From Cyanobium sp. CH-040 (GTDB lineage: Bacteria > Cyanobacteriota > Cyanobacteriia > PCC-6307 > Cyanobiaceae), in NCBI RefSeq assembly GCF_024346135.1, contig NZ_JAGQCJ010000002.1, positions 124,001 through 188,000 of the forward strand: 64,000 nucleotides of DNA, read 5' to 3'. Position numbers and translations under genes: made by a program. The notes below the pieces were generated by a model. It saw nothing but the letters and a program-made list of their open reading frames with translations, searched no databases and had not been told where the DNA came from. Below, one piece after another: positions 51,747 to 62,300 of the stretch (its first letter is position 1; every line of letters begins with the position of its first letter).

Positions 51747-52690
51747 GGCCGCTCCTGCAGCGCCTCGGGCCGCAGCTGCCGCTCCATCAGCGAGCGGGCC
51801 ACCGTCTCCACGGCGCTGCGCCCCTCGATCACCGCCACCACCTGTTCGCAGATCGGCAGGCTCCAGCCGTGGCGCACCGCCAGGGCCAGGGCGGCGCGGG
51901 CGGTGCGCGGCGCCTCCACCGTGGCGTCGATGCGGGTCAGGGCGGCCTCGATCCCCATGCCTTCGGCGAGCAGCAGGCCGCAGCGGTAGTTGCGGCTGAG
52001 GGGACTGGTGGCGGTGGCCAGCAGGTCACCGAGACCAGCCAGGCCGTAGAGGGTGGGGGGCTCTCCCCCCAGCCCCTCCAGCACCACCCCCATCTCGGCC
52101 AGGCCGCGGGTGAGCAGGGAGGCGCGCGCATTCGCGCCCAGGCGGAGCCCGTCGCACAGCCCCGCCGCCAGGGCCATCACGTTCTTGAGGGCGCCGGCCA
52201 CCTCGGTGCCCAGGGGATCGTGGTTGGTGTACAGGCGCAGATTGCCGCCGCTCAGGCGCCGCTGCAGCGCGCCGGCCACGGCCTGGTCCTCGCAGGCCAG
52301 CACGCTGGCGGCCGGCAGCCCCTGGGCCAGCTCGGCGGCCAGATTGGGCCCGCTGAGCACGAGCGCGGGCGCGGCTGCCGGCAGCCCCTGCTGGCGCCAG
52401 ATGCGGCTGGCGGTGGTGAGGCGCTCCGGATCCAGGCCCTTGGTGCAGCTGAGCAGCGGCAGGCCGGCAGGCCAGTGGGGAACGAGGGTTTCGGCCAGCG
52501 CCTCGACGCCGGCCATGGACACGGCCACGACCGCCAGATCGAGCTCCTGCAGCAGCCCTGCAGGGGCGGTGCCGTCGCGGCGGGACCAGGAACGGACCTG
52601 ATGGCCCTGCCGTTCCCAGAGCTGGGCCAGGGTGCCGCCCCAGGCCCCGCGACCGAACACGGCGATGCGCAGGGGGGCGCGCTCGGGCAT
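51743..52690 (-). CDS. gpsA: glycerol-3-phosphate dehydrogenase [NAD(P)+]
   Basis: GpsA reduces dihydroxyacetone phosphate to sn-glycerol-3-phosphate for phospholipid synthesis. The 315-aa product has the Rossmann motif IAVFGRGAWGGTLAQLW (near residue 8), the catalytic-Lys region GALKNVMALAAGLCDG and the C-terminal-half segment LAGLGDLLATATSPLSRNY. ATG 52690 is used; upstream in-frame ATGs at 52726 and 52723 would overlap the divergent SDR gene. It begins a minus-strand run of four genes. Confidence 0.93.
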   Translation of the reverse strand: MPERAPLRIAVFGRGAWGGTLAQLWERQGHQVRSWSRRDGTAPAGLLQELDLAVVAVSMAGVEALAETLVPHWPAGLPLLSCTKGLDPERLTTASRIWRQQGLPAAAPALVLSGPNLAAELAQGLPAASVLACEDQAVAGALQRRLSGGNLRLYTNHDPLGTEVAGALKNVMALAAGLCDGLRLGANARASLLTRGLAEMGVVLEGLGGEPPTLYGLAGLGDLLATATSPLSRNYRCGLLLAEGMGIEAALTRIDATVEAPRTARAALALAVRHGWSLPICEQVVAVIEGRSAVETVARSLMERQLRPEALQERP

Positions 52691-52731
52691 GGCGGTGAGC
52701 GGCTCGACGCGAGAGGTTGCCATCATGCGCC

Positions 52732-53532
52732 ATGCGCCCGACAGCTCCAGCGATGCCAGGCCTGCCCGCGGCTGCAGCGCTGACAGCCGAAACCCGCCTG
52801 GCCGACTGGCGGCTGAGCGACTGGCGGGGACGGGCCCTGGTGGTGGGCTGCGGCGGCATCGGCCGGGCCCTGCTCACGCTGCTGGCCGAGCGCTGCCCTC
52901 ACCTGGAGCGGGTGGGCGCCAGCCGGCATCCGGCCGCCATGGCGGGGGTGACGATGCTGTCGGTGGATCTGGAGCGGGATGTCAGCCTCCAGCACCTCGC
53001 CGAGGAGCTCAGCGCAGGCCCCCCCCTGCGCCTGGTGATCCACACCGCGGGGCTGCTGCACGACGGAGACCTGAAGCCCGAGAAGCGCCTGGCCCAGGTG
53101 CGGCGCGCCCACCTGGAGCGCAGCTTCGCGGTGAATGCCTTCGCGCCGCTGCTGCTGGCCAAGGTAATCGAACCCCTGCTGCCCCGGCAGGAGCCCTTCC
53201 ACTTCGCCAGCCTCTCGGCGCGGGTGGGCAGCATCGGCGACAACCGCCTCGGCGGCTGGTACGCCTACCGGGCCGCCAAGGCGGCCCAGAACCAGCTGCT
53301 GCGCACCCTGGCGCTGGAATGGCAACGGCGGCTGCCGCTGGGCTGTGTGAGCCTTCTCCACCCCGGCACCACCGCCACCGGCCTCTCGGCCCCCTTCCAG
53401 GCCAATGTGCCCCAGCAACGCCTGTTCAGCCCCGAGCGCGCGGCGGCCCAGCTGCTGGATGTGCTGGAACGGCGCAGCGCCCAGGAGAGCGGCGGCTTCT
53501 GGGCCTGGGACGGCGAGCCGATCCCCTGGTGA
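52732..53532 (+). CDS. SDR-family oxidoreductase
   Basis: The 266-aa short-chain dehydrogenase has a Gly-rich cofactor motif GCGGIGRALLTLL (near residue 41), a catalytic serine in FASLSARVGS and the Tyr-x-x-x-Lys pair in YAYRAAKAAQN. The pattern resembles CsgA/C-factor-type SDRs. The substrate is unknown. In-frame TTG 52717 and ATG 52753 are alternative starts. It is divergent from gpsA and converges with the DUF2237 gene, 9 bases apart. Confidence 0.85.
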   Translation: MRPTAPAMPGLPAAAALTAETRLADWRLSDWRGRALVVGCGGIGRALLTLLAERCPHLERVGASRHPAAMAGVTMLSVDLERDVSLQHLAEELSAGPPLRLVIHTAGLLHDGDLKPEKRLAQVRRAHLERSFAVNAFAPLLLAKVIEPLLPRQEPFHFASLSARVGSIGDNRLGGWYAYRAAKAAQNQLLRTLALEWQRRLPLGCVSLLHPGTTATGLSAPFQANVPQQRLFSPERAAAQLLDVLERRSAQESGGFWAWDGEPIPW

Positions 53533-53541
53533 ACCCCTGAT

Positions 53542-53919
53542 TCAGGCGGCGTGCTGACGCAGCACCTCCAGGGGGATCACCTCAAGGGTGCTCGCTTCGG
53601 TGGCCGCCAGCCGCACCGGCGGGGCCATGCCGTCCTCGTAGGCCTCCAGCCAGCGGGGGGCGCAGACACACCAGTGATCCCCCGGTCTGAGGCCAGGAAA
53701 GCCGTACTGCGGCGCCGGGGTGGAGAGATCGTTGCCCTGGGCCCGGCTGTAGCTGAGGAAGGCCTCGTTCACCACGCAGCACACGGTGTGGCGGCCGAGG
53801 TCGGCTCCGTTGGTGCGGCAGCTGCCATCGCGGAACCAGCCCGTCATCGGCTCACAGCTGCAGAGCTCCAGGGGCTCACCGAGCACGTTGAGCGCCGGGG
53901 TGGTGAGGGACTCGGCCAT
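53542..53919 (-). CDS. DUF2237-family protein
   Basis: The 125-aa protein matches the DUF2237 pattern: NVLGEPLELCSCEPMTGWFRDGSC at the N-terminal side, VCCVVNEAFLSYSRAQGNDLS, then PGLRPGDHWCVCAPRW. Its conserved cysteines (CSC, C, CC, CVC) suggest metal binding or disulfides. No function is known for the family. ATG 53919 gives the conserved start; the frame is open beyond it. It is divergent from the small acidic gene at 54071. Confidence 0.85.
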   Translation of the reverse strand: MAESLTTPALNVLGEPLELCSCEPMTGWFRDGSCRTNGADLGRHTVCCVVNEAFLSYSRAQGNDLSTPAPQYGFPGLRPGDHWCVCAPRWLEAYEDGMAPPVRLAATEASTLEVIPLEVLRQHAA

Positions 53920-54070
53920 GGAACGCAGTGAGGGCAGGCACCAGTCTGCTGAGCCCGCCGGGGGATCGGAACCGGGAACAAACCGGGCCGGAGAGGTTGA
54001 CGGATTCCGGGGGTGAGGCGTTAAAGATCGGTTGTCGCGTCCCACCCATCGTTCTGCGCGCCACCCCTTC

Positions 54071-54298
54071 ATGAGCTGGGAATTCACCGAAGACGCGGCC
54101 TTTCTGGCCCTCTGCGACGCCTACAAGGAAAGCGGTGAACCCTCCGCCATGGAGTTCCTGGCCCATGGCGAAGGGGCCTTCCACTTTCAGGAACTGACCC
54201 AGAACGCCGCCGGTGAGGGCATCGACCTGAGCGATTCCGACGACCTCGAGGAGTTCCAGCAGGAGGTGATCGACGCGATGGAGGAGATGTGCAGCTGA
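54071..54298 (+). CDS. small acidic cyanobacterial protein
   Basis: The 75-aa protein (MSWEFTEDAAFLALCDAYKE...) is strongly acidic near the C-terminus (DLSDSDDLEEFQQEVID). No signal, membrane segment or known domain is seen. ATG 54071 is chosen although the frame is open from 54032. It looks like one of the small conserved picocyanobacterial proteins. Function unknown. Confidence 0.65.
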   Translation: MSWEFTEDAAFLALCDAYKESGEPSAMEFLAHGEGAFHFQELTQNAAGEGIDLSDSDDLEEFQQEVIDAMEEMCS

Positions 54299-54311
54299 GG
54301 GCCTCCCGGTC

Positions 54312-54584
54312 TCAGCCGTAGAAGAAGGCGATCTCCTTGTCCTTGAGCCCATCCCAGCCGGCGGTCTTCAGGCGGGCGTCGAGGGTGGCCTGGTCGAAGT
54401 GCTTCGAGCCCGTCTTGACGATCCGGTTGCGCATCGACTTCTTGACGCCGCTGCGGGCACGCTGGCGCTCCAGATCCATCACCTCGTTGTAGAGGGCCAG
54501 CATTTCGGCGGGGATCGGTGTGCCGTCGAGGTCAAGGCCTGCCTGAATCGCCGCGTCGACGCCGTCGGGGCCTGCGATTGCCAT
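54312..54584 (-). CDS. conserved hypothetical protein
   Basis: The 90-aa protein has segments SGVKKSMRNRIVKTGSKHFDQ and DARLKTAGWDGLKDKEIAFFYG; it is basic in the middle and ends with a tidy aromatic tail. No recognised domain. It is convergent with the acidic 54071 protein (13 bases apart) and upstream of nothing on its strand; metH begins downstream at 54636. Function unknown. Confidence 0.65.
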   Translation of the reverse strand: MAIAGPDGVDAAIQAGLDLDGTPIPAEMLALYNEVMDLERQRARSGVKKSMRNRIVKTGSKHFDQATLDARLKTAGWDGLKDKEIAFFYG

Positions 54585-54635
54585 GGGGTGCGGGGTGGGG
54601 CACGGCCAGGCTAGGGCTGGGCCCCGGCGGGCTGC

Positions 54636-57600
54636 TCAGGCGCTGAAGTAGCGGGCCTGGCTGTGCAGGGCCACCAGGGCGGTGGTGCTCTGCTCCGGGT
54701 GCAGCTGCTCGCTCTCGTCCATGCTCAGGCCGATGCGCTCGGCCCCCAGCCAGACGAGCTGCTGGCGGGAGTCGCCCACGTTGGGGCAGGCGGGGTAGCC
54801 GAAGGAGTAGCGGCTGCCGCGGTAGCGCTGGGCCAGCACATCGCGCAGGGCGATGGCGGCGGGGTCGGCGTGGCCGAGCTCACGGCGGATGCGGGCGTGG
54901 GTCCACTCCGCCAGGGCCTCGGCCATCTGCACCGCCAGGCCGTGGAAGTAGAGGTAGTCGCTGTACTGGTCGGCGGCGAACAGCTGCTGGGCGAAGATCG
55001 AGGCCTGCTCGCCCATGGTCACGGCCTGCATGGGGATCACATCCGTGGGCCGCAGCCCGCCATCGGACGCCGGCTCCAGGTCGCGGTAGAAATCGGCGAT
55101 GCAGTAGCGGTTGCCGGACCGCTGGCGGGGCAGCTCGAAGCGGCCCAGCTCGCTGCCGGCGTCGCCTGGCACGGCGCCAGCGGCCATGCCCTGAGGGTCG
55201 AACAGCACCACGGCATTGCCCGTGCGGCCGCAGGGGAAGTAGCCGTAGGCCACCCGCGGCCTGAGCAACTGCTCGCGCAGGCAGCGCTCCATCCACTGCT
55301 GCAGCACCGGCTCGGCCTTCTCGGCCAGCATCGCCTCGTAGTCGGCCCGCGACTGCTGCTGGCTCTTGCGCAGCTGCCACTGGCCGGCGAACAGGGCATT
55401 GCGATCCAGGTAGGCGAACACCTCCTGCAGGTCGATCTCGGCCTCCGTGAGCACCCGGCTGCCCCAGAAGGGGGGCGTGAGCGCCGGTTGCTCGGGCACG
55501 GCCTCGGAGCGCTGGTCGTTGGGGCCTGAGGCAGCCGCAGCGGGCGGGCTGCCATCGGCGGCGCTGGCCTCGCTGGCGGCTTCACCCCCGGCCTCGGAGC
55601 CGGCTGCACCGGATGCCTCGGTGCTGGACTCACCGGCCTCGGACTCGCCGCGATCGGTCAGGCCGAGACCATCGGGAGCTCCGTCGAGGAAGCCCCGGTG
55701 ATCGTCCCAGCTGCCGGCCGCCTTGGCTTCCATCAGGGCATCCATGAAGCGCAGATCGGCGAAGGCGTCGCGCCCGTAGATCACCTGGCCCGTGTAGGCC
55801 GCTCGGCAGTCGCCGTTCACGAAGCGGGGGGTGAGGGCGGCCCCGCCGAGGATCACCGGCACTGCGATACCCGCTGCATTGAAGGCCTCCAGGTTGTCCT
55901 TCATGAAGGCGGTGGATTTCACCAGCAGGCCACTCATGGCGATGCAGTCGGCCTGGTGCTCCCGCTGGGCCTCGATGATCGCCTCGCAGCTCTGCTTGAT
56001 GCCCAGATTGATCACCTCATAGCCATTGTTGGTGAGGATGATGTCCACGAGATTCTTGCCGATGTCGTGCACATCGCCCTTGACCGTGGCGATCAGAAAC
56101 TTGCCTTTCGCCGAGCTCTCTCCCTCCACCTTCTCCATGTGGGGTTCGAGGTGGGCCACGGCGGCCTTCATCGTCTCGGCGCTCTGCAGCACGAAGGGCA
56201 GCTGCATCTGGCCGCTGCCGAACAGCTCGCCCACCACCTTCATGCCATCGAGCAGGAAGGTGTTGATGATCTGCAGCGGCGGATAGTTCTGCAGCGCCTC
56301 ATCGAGGGCCGGCTCCAGGCCGATGCGTTCGCCGTCGATGATGTGCTGCTTGAGCCGCTCCTCGATCGGCAGATCGGCCAGAGATGGACCGGAGGCGCGG
56401 GCCTCCTTGGCGCTCACCCCCTCAAACAGGCTGGTGAGGGCGGTGAGCGGGTCGTAGGTGCAGATCGCGCCCGGTTCCTCGCTCTCGAAGCGGCGCCGGT
56501 CGTGGATCAGATCCAGGCACACCTGCTGGTGCTCCTCGCTGATCTTCGCCAGGGGCAGGATCTTGGCCGGGCTCACGATCGCCGCGTCCATGCCGGCCCG
56601 GCAGCACTCGTGCAGGAACACCGAATTGAGCACGATGCGGGCCGCCGGCGAGAGCCCGAAGCTCACATTGCTCACCCCCAGCACCACATGCACCCCCGGG
56701 AGGCGCTCGCGGATCATGCGGATGGCCTCGACGGTGGCGGCACCGTTGAGCCGGTCCTCCTCGATGCCGGTGGAGATCGGCAGGGCCAGGGGGTCGTAGA
56801 AGAGTTCGCGGGCGGGAATGCCGAATTCCAGGGCGTCGCGGTAGGCGCGCTGGGCGATGGCGAATTTCTTCTCGGCCGTGCGGGCCATGCCCTCCTCGTC
56901 GATGGTGCCGATCACCACACCGGCGCCGTAATCGCGGGCCAGTTCCAGCACCTTGAAAAAGCGCTCCGGCCCGTCCTCGTAGTTGGTGGAGTTGAGCAGG
57001 CACTTGCCGCCGGCCACCTTCAGGCCGGCCTCCATCTTCTGCCACTCGGTGGAGTCGAGCATCAGCGGCAGGTTCACGTTGGTGACCAGCCGGCTCACCA
57101 GTTCGTGCATGTCGCGCTCGCCATCGCGCCCCACGTAGTCGACGTTGACGTCGAGCACATGGGCGTTCTCCTTCACCTGTCCGCGGGCCACGGCCACCAG
57201 GCCATCCCAGTCTTCTTCCGCCAGCAGCTCGCGCACCTTCCTGCTGCCGCTGGCATTGAGCCGCTCGCCGATGATCAGGAAGGAGTTGTCCTGGTGGTAG
57301 GGCGTGGTGGCGTAGATCGAGGCGGCCGCCGGCTCCATGTTCAGGCTGGGGCGGGGATCGGCCAAAGCATCTGCCGAAGGGGGCTCAGCTTGCGCAGCAG
57401 CGCCTCGCACCGGCCGTGCGGCCGGCTTCATCTCTGCAGCCAGCTCGGCCAGGGCGCCGATGTGGGCGGGCGTGGTGCCGCAGCAGCCGCCGATCACCTG
57501 CACGCCGAGGTCTTCGACGAAGTGCAGCAGCTGCATCTTCATCTCGAGGGGCGTGAGCCGGTAGTGGGCCACGCCGCCGATGTTCTCCGGCAGGCCGGCG

Positions 57601-58412
57601 TTGGGGATGCAGCTCACCACGAACGGACTGTGCTCGCTCAGGTAGCGGATGTGCTCCTTCATCTGCTCCGGCCCGGTGGCGCAGTTGAGGCCGAGCACGT
57701 CGATCGGGAACGGCTCCAGGATCGCCAGCGCCGCGGCGATGTCCGAGCCCACCAGCATCGTGCCGGTGGTCTCCATGGTGATGCTCACCATCAGCGGCCG
57801 GCGCTGACCGGTGCGGCTGAAGGCGGCCTCGATCCCCTGCAGCGCCGCCTTGATCTGCAGCACGTCCTGGCAGGTCTCGACGATGAACAGATCCACGTCG
57901 CCCGCCAGCAGACCCTCGGCCTGCTCGGCGAAGGAGGCCTTCATGGTGTCGAAGTCCACGTGGCCGAGGGTCGGCAGCTTGGTGGTGGGGCCCATCGAGC
58001 CGGCCACGAATCGGGGCTTCTCGGCGGTGGAGAAGGCGTCGGCCATCTCCCGGGCCAGCTCGGCGGCCCGCTTGTTGATGGCGAAGGCCTGGTCGGCGAT
58101 GTCGTATTCGGCCAGCACCAGGGAGGTGGCGCCGAAGGTGTCGGTCTCGATCACATCGGCGCCCACCTCAAGGAACTGGCGGTGCACGGCCTGCACCGCA
58201 TCCGGGCGGGTGAACACCAGGTGCTCGTTGCAGCCCTCCAGCGCCGCACCGCCGAAGTCCTCGGCCGTGAGATCCATCTGCTGCAGGGAGGTGCCGGTGG
58301 CGCCGTCGAACACCAGCACGGGCCGATCCGGGGCGTGCAGCCGCTCCAGGAACGGCATCCGGGTGGAGGCGGACGGGCCGGTGGTGGAAGCCGGAGCGGT
58401 GCTGCTGGCCAT
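54636..58412 (-). CDS. metH: cobalamin-dependent methionine synthase
   Basis: MetH transfers a methyl group from 5-methyltetrahydrofolate to homocysteine through cob(I)alamin. The 1258-aa protein shows four modules: homocysteine-binding with zinc cysteines ([20 protein letters not shown]); pterin-binding ([20 protein letters not shown]); cap and B12-binding with the [11 protein letters not shown] loop carrying the axial His; and the SAM activation domain at the C-terminus. Between the B12 and activation domains is an Ala/Ser/Glu-rich stretch of about 65 residues absent from the family core. It overlaps ilvE by one base (TGATG). It is the B12 consumer in a window that also holds cobU and cobN. 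Confidence 0.97.
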   Translation of the reverse strand: MASSTAPASTTGPSASTRMPFLERLHAPDRPVLVFDGATGTSLQQMDLTAEDFGGAALEGCNEHLVFTRPDAVQAVHRQFLEVGADVIETDTFGATSLVLAEYDIADQAFAINKRAAELAREMADAFSTAEKPRFVAGSMGPTTKLPTLGHVDFDTMKASFAEQAEGLLAGDVDLFIVETCQDVLQIKAALQGIEAAFSRTGQRRPLMVSITMETTGTMLVGSDIAAALAILEPFPIDVLGLNCATGPEQMKEHIRYLSEHSPFVVSCIPNAGLPENIGGVAHYRLTPLEMKMQLLHFVEDLGVQVIGGCCGTTPAHIGALAELAAEMKPAARPVRGAAAQAEPPSADALADPRPSLNMEPAAASIYATTPYHQDNSFLIIGERLNASGSRKVRELLAEEDWDGLVAVARGQVKENAHVLDVNVDYVGRDGERDMHELVSRLVTNVNLPLMLDSTEWQKMEAGLKVAGGKCLLNSTNYEDGPERFFKVLELARDYGAGVVIGTIDEEGMARTAEKKFAIAQRAYRDALEFGIPARELFYDPLALPISTGIEEDRLNGAATVEAIRMIRERLPGVHVVLGVSNVSFGLSPAARIVLNSVFLHECCRAGMDAAIVSPAKILPLAKISEEHQQVCLDLIHDRRRFESEEPGAICTYDPLTALTSLFEGVSAKEARASGPSLADLPIEERLKQHIIDGERIGLEPALDEALQNYPPLQIINTFLLDGMKVVGELFGSGQMQLPFVLQSAETMKAAVAHLEPHMEKVEGESSAKGKFLIATVKGDVHDIGKNLVDIILTNNGYEVINLGIKQSCEAIIEAQREHQADCIAMSGLLVKSTAFMKDNLEAFNAAGIAVPVILGGAALTPRFVNGDCRAAYTGQVIYGRDAFADLRFMDALMEAKAAGSWDDHRGFLDGAPDGLGLTDRGESEAGESSTEASGAAGSEAGGEAASEASAADGSPPAAAASGPNDQRSEAVPEQPALTPPFWGSRVLTEAEIDLQEVFAYLDRNALFAGQWQLRKSQQQSRADYEAMLAEKAEPVLQQWMERCLREQLLRPRVAYGYFPCGRTGNAVVLFDPQGMAAGAVPGDAGSELGRFELPRQRSGNRYCIADFYRDLEPASDGGLRPTDVIPMQAVTMGEQASIFAQQLFAADQYSDYLYFHGLAVQMAEALAEWTHARIRRELGHADPAAIALRDVLAQRYRGSRYSFGYPACPNVGDSRQQLVWLGAERIGLSMDESEQLHPEQSTTALVALHSQARYFSA

Positions 58413-59329
58413 CAGCCGTCGAGACGAACGCGCGTCACCCAGTGGTCATAGGCGGGATCACGGCCCTCCGTGATCGCCGTCAGGCGCTCGCGGATGCGGG
58501 CCATCACCGGCCGCTCCACGGCCAGGTCGGTGGCTTCGATCCGGCGCACCGGCGTGACCTTGGCGGCCGTGCCGCTGAGGAACACCTCGTCGGCGATGAA
58601 CAGCTCGCTCTTGTCCACGGGACGCTCCACCACCTCGATGCCCATCGCGCGGGCCAGCTCGATCACGCTGGCGCGGGTGATGCCCTCGAGGATGTCCTGA
58701 TCCACTCCCGGGGTGATCAGCACGCCGTCGCGCACGATGAACAGGTTCATGCCGCTGGCCTCACTCACCTTGCCACGGCTGTTCATCAGGATCGCCTCGT
58801 CGAAGCCGCTCTTCACGGCCTCGGTCTTGGCCAGGGAACTGGTGATGTAGGCGCCGGTGATCTTGCCGCGCAAGGGCAGGGAACGGTCTTCCTGGCGGAT
58901 CCAGGAACTGATGCGGCAGCTGACGCCATCGGGGGAGAGATAGTCGCCCAGTTCGATGCCGTAGATCAGGAAATCGGTCTCGATGTTGTGCAGCCGCGGC
59001 GCGATTCCGAGATCACTGGTCCACACGAAGGGCCGCATGTACACCGGACAGGTGGGCCTGTTCGCGCGCAGGAATTCGAGGATCGCGTGATGGATCGTGT
59101 CCTCGCTGAGCTCGGTGAGCAGCAGCCGGGCGCTCTGACTCAGCCGGCGGGCGTGGCGGTCGGCGCGGAACAGCAGGATCTCGTTGGGGTCGGCGGGGTT
59201 GGGCAGGGCGCGCATGCCGCCGAAGGCCCCGGTGCCGTAGTGCAGCGCATGGGTGGCCACCGAGAGGGTGGCGTCCTCGAAGCGCACGCAGCGGCCATCG
59301 AACCAGGCGTAGGGGAGGAACTGGTGCAT
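58412..59329 (-). CDS. ilvE: branched-chain amino-acid aminotransferase
   Basis: IlvE is a PLP enzyme that makes valine, leucine and isoleucine from the 2-oxoacids. The 305-aa fold-type IV transaminase has [13 protein letters not shown] (near residues 27-39), the PLP-lysine region [21 protein letters not shown] (near residues 152-172), and [13 protein letters not shown] 59329 gives the conserved start [10 protein letters not shown]. It lies directly upstream of metH (shared TGATG), so both are probably one transcript. It completes the pathway served by ilvD at 6.9 kb. Confidence 0.95.
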   Translation of the reverse strand: MHQFLPYAWFDGRCVRFEDATLSVATHALHYGTGAFGGMRALPNPADPNEILLFRADRHARRLSQSARLLLTELSEDTIHHAILEFLRANRPTCPVYMRPFVWTSDLGIAPRLHNIETDFLIYGIELGDYLSPDGVSCRISSWIRQEDRSLPLRGKITGAYITSSLAKTEAVKSGFDEAILMNSRGKVSEASGMNLFIVRDGVLITPGVDQDILEGITRASVIELARAMGIEVVERPVDKSELFIADEVFLSGTAAKVTPVRRIEATDLAVERPVMARIRERLTAITEGRDPAYDHWVTRVRLDG

Positions 59330-59393
59330 GGCGTGCGGCGCAGGCTGCAGGCGGGGGCCTCGATCTTCTCACCGCACCCAGCAGGATGGGGCC

Positions 59394-62300
59394 ATGCACA
59401 GGCTGGCGTCGGTACCGGGAAGCGCGGCGGAGGCCGACGCGGGCGCCTTCGTGGAACAGCCGGCGGCCGAGGTGCTGCTGCTCACCAGCGCCGACACCGA
59501 CCTGCTGATGCTGGAGGCGGTGCTGGAACGCGACCCCGCCCTGCTGGGCGCGGAGCTGCGCGGGTTGAACCTGGCGGCGCTGGCCCATCCGGCCGTGATC
59601 GACCACTACCTCAGCACCACCGTGGTGGCCGCCCGTGTGGTGGTGGTGCGCCTGCTCGGTGGACGCGGCCACTGGAGTTACGGGCTGGAGCGGCTGCAGG
59701 CCTGGGCGGCCGTCGGAGCCGGGCGCCAGCTGCTGGTGCTGGCGGGCACGGCCGAGGACGAGGCCGCCCTGGCCAGCCTGAGCAGCGCGGATCCGCAGCT
59801 GGCGGTGGCCCTGGCCCGCTGCCTGCGGGTGGGTGGCCCGGAGAACGGGCGACGGCTGCTGGGCTGCCTGGCCGCGCTGCTGCGCGGCGAACGGCCCCAA
59901 CCACCGCGGCCCAGCCCCCTGGCCGATCCCTGCCCCCACGACTGGCGGCAGGACCCCGGGCCGCGGGTGGGGGTGGTGGCCTACCGGGCCCTGCTGCAGG
60001 CCGGCGATCTGGACTGGATGGAGGCGGTGCTGGCGTCGCTGCGGACCCGGGGCCTGTGTCCGCGGGCCCTCTGGGTGAGCGGCCTGCGCGATCCGGTTGT
60101 GCAGCGTGGCGTGGCCGATCTGTTCGGGCGAGAAGAGGTGGAGGCGGTGCTCTGCTGCACCTCCTTCGCCTCGGTGCAGTTCGCTGAGGCCGGCCTGGGG
60201 GCGCCCCTCTGGGACGGCCTGGCGGTGCCGGTGCTGCAGCTGCTGTGCAGCAGCCAGTCCCGGGAGCGCTGGCAGGCCAGCAGCATCGGCCTGCCGCCCA
60301 CCGACCTCACCCTGCAGGTTGCCCTGCCGGAGCTGGACGGACGCATCACCACCCGCATCGGCGCCTTCAAGGAATGCCGCGGGGCCAGCGCGCGGCTGGC
60401 GTCTGCCCTGCCCCGGCTGGAACCTGACCGGCAGCGGCTGGACTGGATCACTGCCCTCACCGCCAACTGGATCCGCCTGCGCCGCACCCCGGCCGCCCGG
60501 CGGCGGGTTGCCCTGGTGCTGGCCAACTACCCCACCCGCAACAGCCGGCTGGCCAACGGCGTGGGCCTGGACACCCCCGCCTCGGCCGCCGCCATGCTGC
60601 GCTGGCTTGCGGAAGCTGGCTACCGCCTCGACGGAGCTGAGGGCGGGGGGGCACCCGGGCTGCCGGCGGACGGCGACGCCCTGATTCAGGCCCTGCTGGC
60701 GGGCCGCAGCAACGACCCGGAGAGCACGCACCGGCCGGCCCTCGACCATCTGACCCTGGACGTCTACCTCAGCTGGTACGGGCAGCTGCCCGAGGAGGGA
60801 CGCCGGCGGCTGGAGGCGGTGTGGGGGCCACCGGAGGCGGACGCCGGCCTGGTGCCGGCGCCGGCCACGGGACTGAGGCAGCCGGCCTTTCCGATCCAGG
60901 GCCTGCGCTTCGCTCAGGTGGTGCTGCTGATCCAGCCGGCGCGGGGCTATGACCGCGACCCGAGCCTCAGCTACCACGCCCCCGACCTGCCCCCCACCCA
61001 CGCCTACCTGGCCGTCTACCTGTGGTTGCGGCGCAGCTTCGGGGCCGATGTGGTGGTGCATGTGGGCAAGCACGGCAATCTCGAGTGGCTGCCGGGCAAG
61101 GGCCTGGGGCTCTCCGATCAGTGCTTTCCGGAGTGGGCGCTGGGCCCCCTGCCGCACCTCTATCCCTTCATCGTCAACGACCCGGGGGAGGGCTCCCAGG
61201 CCAAGCGCCGCAGCCAGGCGGTCATCCTCGACCACCTCACCCCGCCCCTGGGCCGGGCGGGACTGCACGGCGAACTGCTGCAGCTCGAGGCCCTGCTGGA
61301 CGAATACTGGGAGGCCGGCCAGCTGGGCAGTGCGGAGCGGGCGGCGGCGTTGCGCAGCACCCTGGCCCACCGCCTGACGGAGCTGGAACTGCCGCTGACC
61401 GCGGAGGCGGGGCTGGATGCCCGCCTGGACGCCGCCGACGGCTACCTGTGCGAACTCAAGGAAGCCCAGATCCGCCTGGGGCTGCACACCTACGGCCACC
61501 TGCCGGAGCCGGAGCGCCTGGCCGAACTGCTGCTCTGTCTGGCGCGGCCGCCCCAGGCGGGTCTGCCTGGTCTCACCCAGGCGCTGGCCCGCGACCGCGG
61601 CCTGGAGCTGGATCCCTGGGCCGCGGGTGAGGAGGAGGTCCTGTCCCCGGAGGACCGCCGGCGCCTGGGAGGCGGGCGCAAGGTGGGCGACGCGGTGGGC
61701 CTGCTGGAGGCGGAGGGTCTGGCCCACTGCCGCAGCCTGCTGGCCCAGGCCGGCGTGAGCGCCCCCGGCTGGCCTTCAGGCGAGTCCTGTCGGTCCGGCG
61801 GCGGGCCGGCCCCCGTCCATCCGGAGGGAGCCTGCACGGCGCCGGTGCTGCGCCACATCCGCCAGGTGCTGGTGCCGCGGCTGCTGGCCTGCGGCCCGGC
61901 GGAGAAGGAGGCCTTGCTGGCGGGTCTGGAGGGACGGCGCATCGCCGCCGGCCCCGCCGGCGCGCCCACCCGCGGTCGGCCCGACCTGCTGCCCACGGGC
62001 CGCAATTTCTATTCGCTGGACCTCCGCGGTCTGCCCACCGAGGCCGCCTGGGACCTGGGACGGCGCAGCGCCGAGCTGCTGCTGGAGCTGCACCTGCAGG
62101 AGGAGGGGGAGCACCTGCGCACCCTGGCCCTCTCGGTGTGGGGCACGAGCACGATGCGCAACGGCGGCGAGGACATCGCCCAAGCCCTGGCCCTGCTGGG
62201 GGTGCGCCCGGTGTGGGACGGCCCCAGCCGGCGGTTGGTGGATCTGGAGGCGATTCCCCTGGGTCTGCTGGGGCGGCCGCGGGTGGACGTCACCCTGCGC

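Noticed and set aside
55698-58451. 917-codon open frame on the plus strand opposite metH
   Set aside because: Composition is His/Gln/Gly-rich without motifs; metH on the other strand has all its domains intact.
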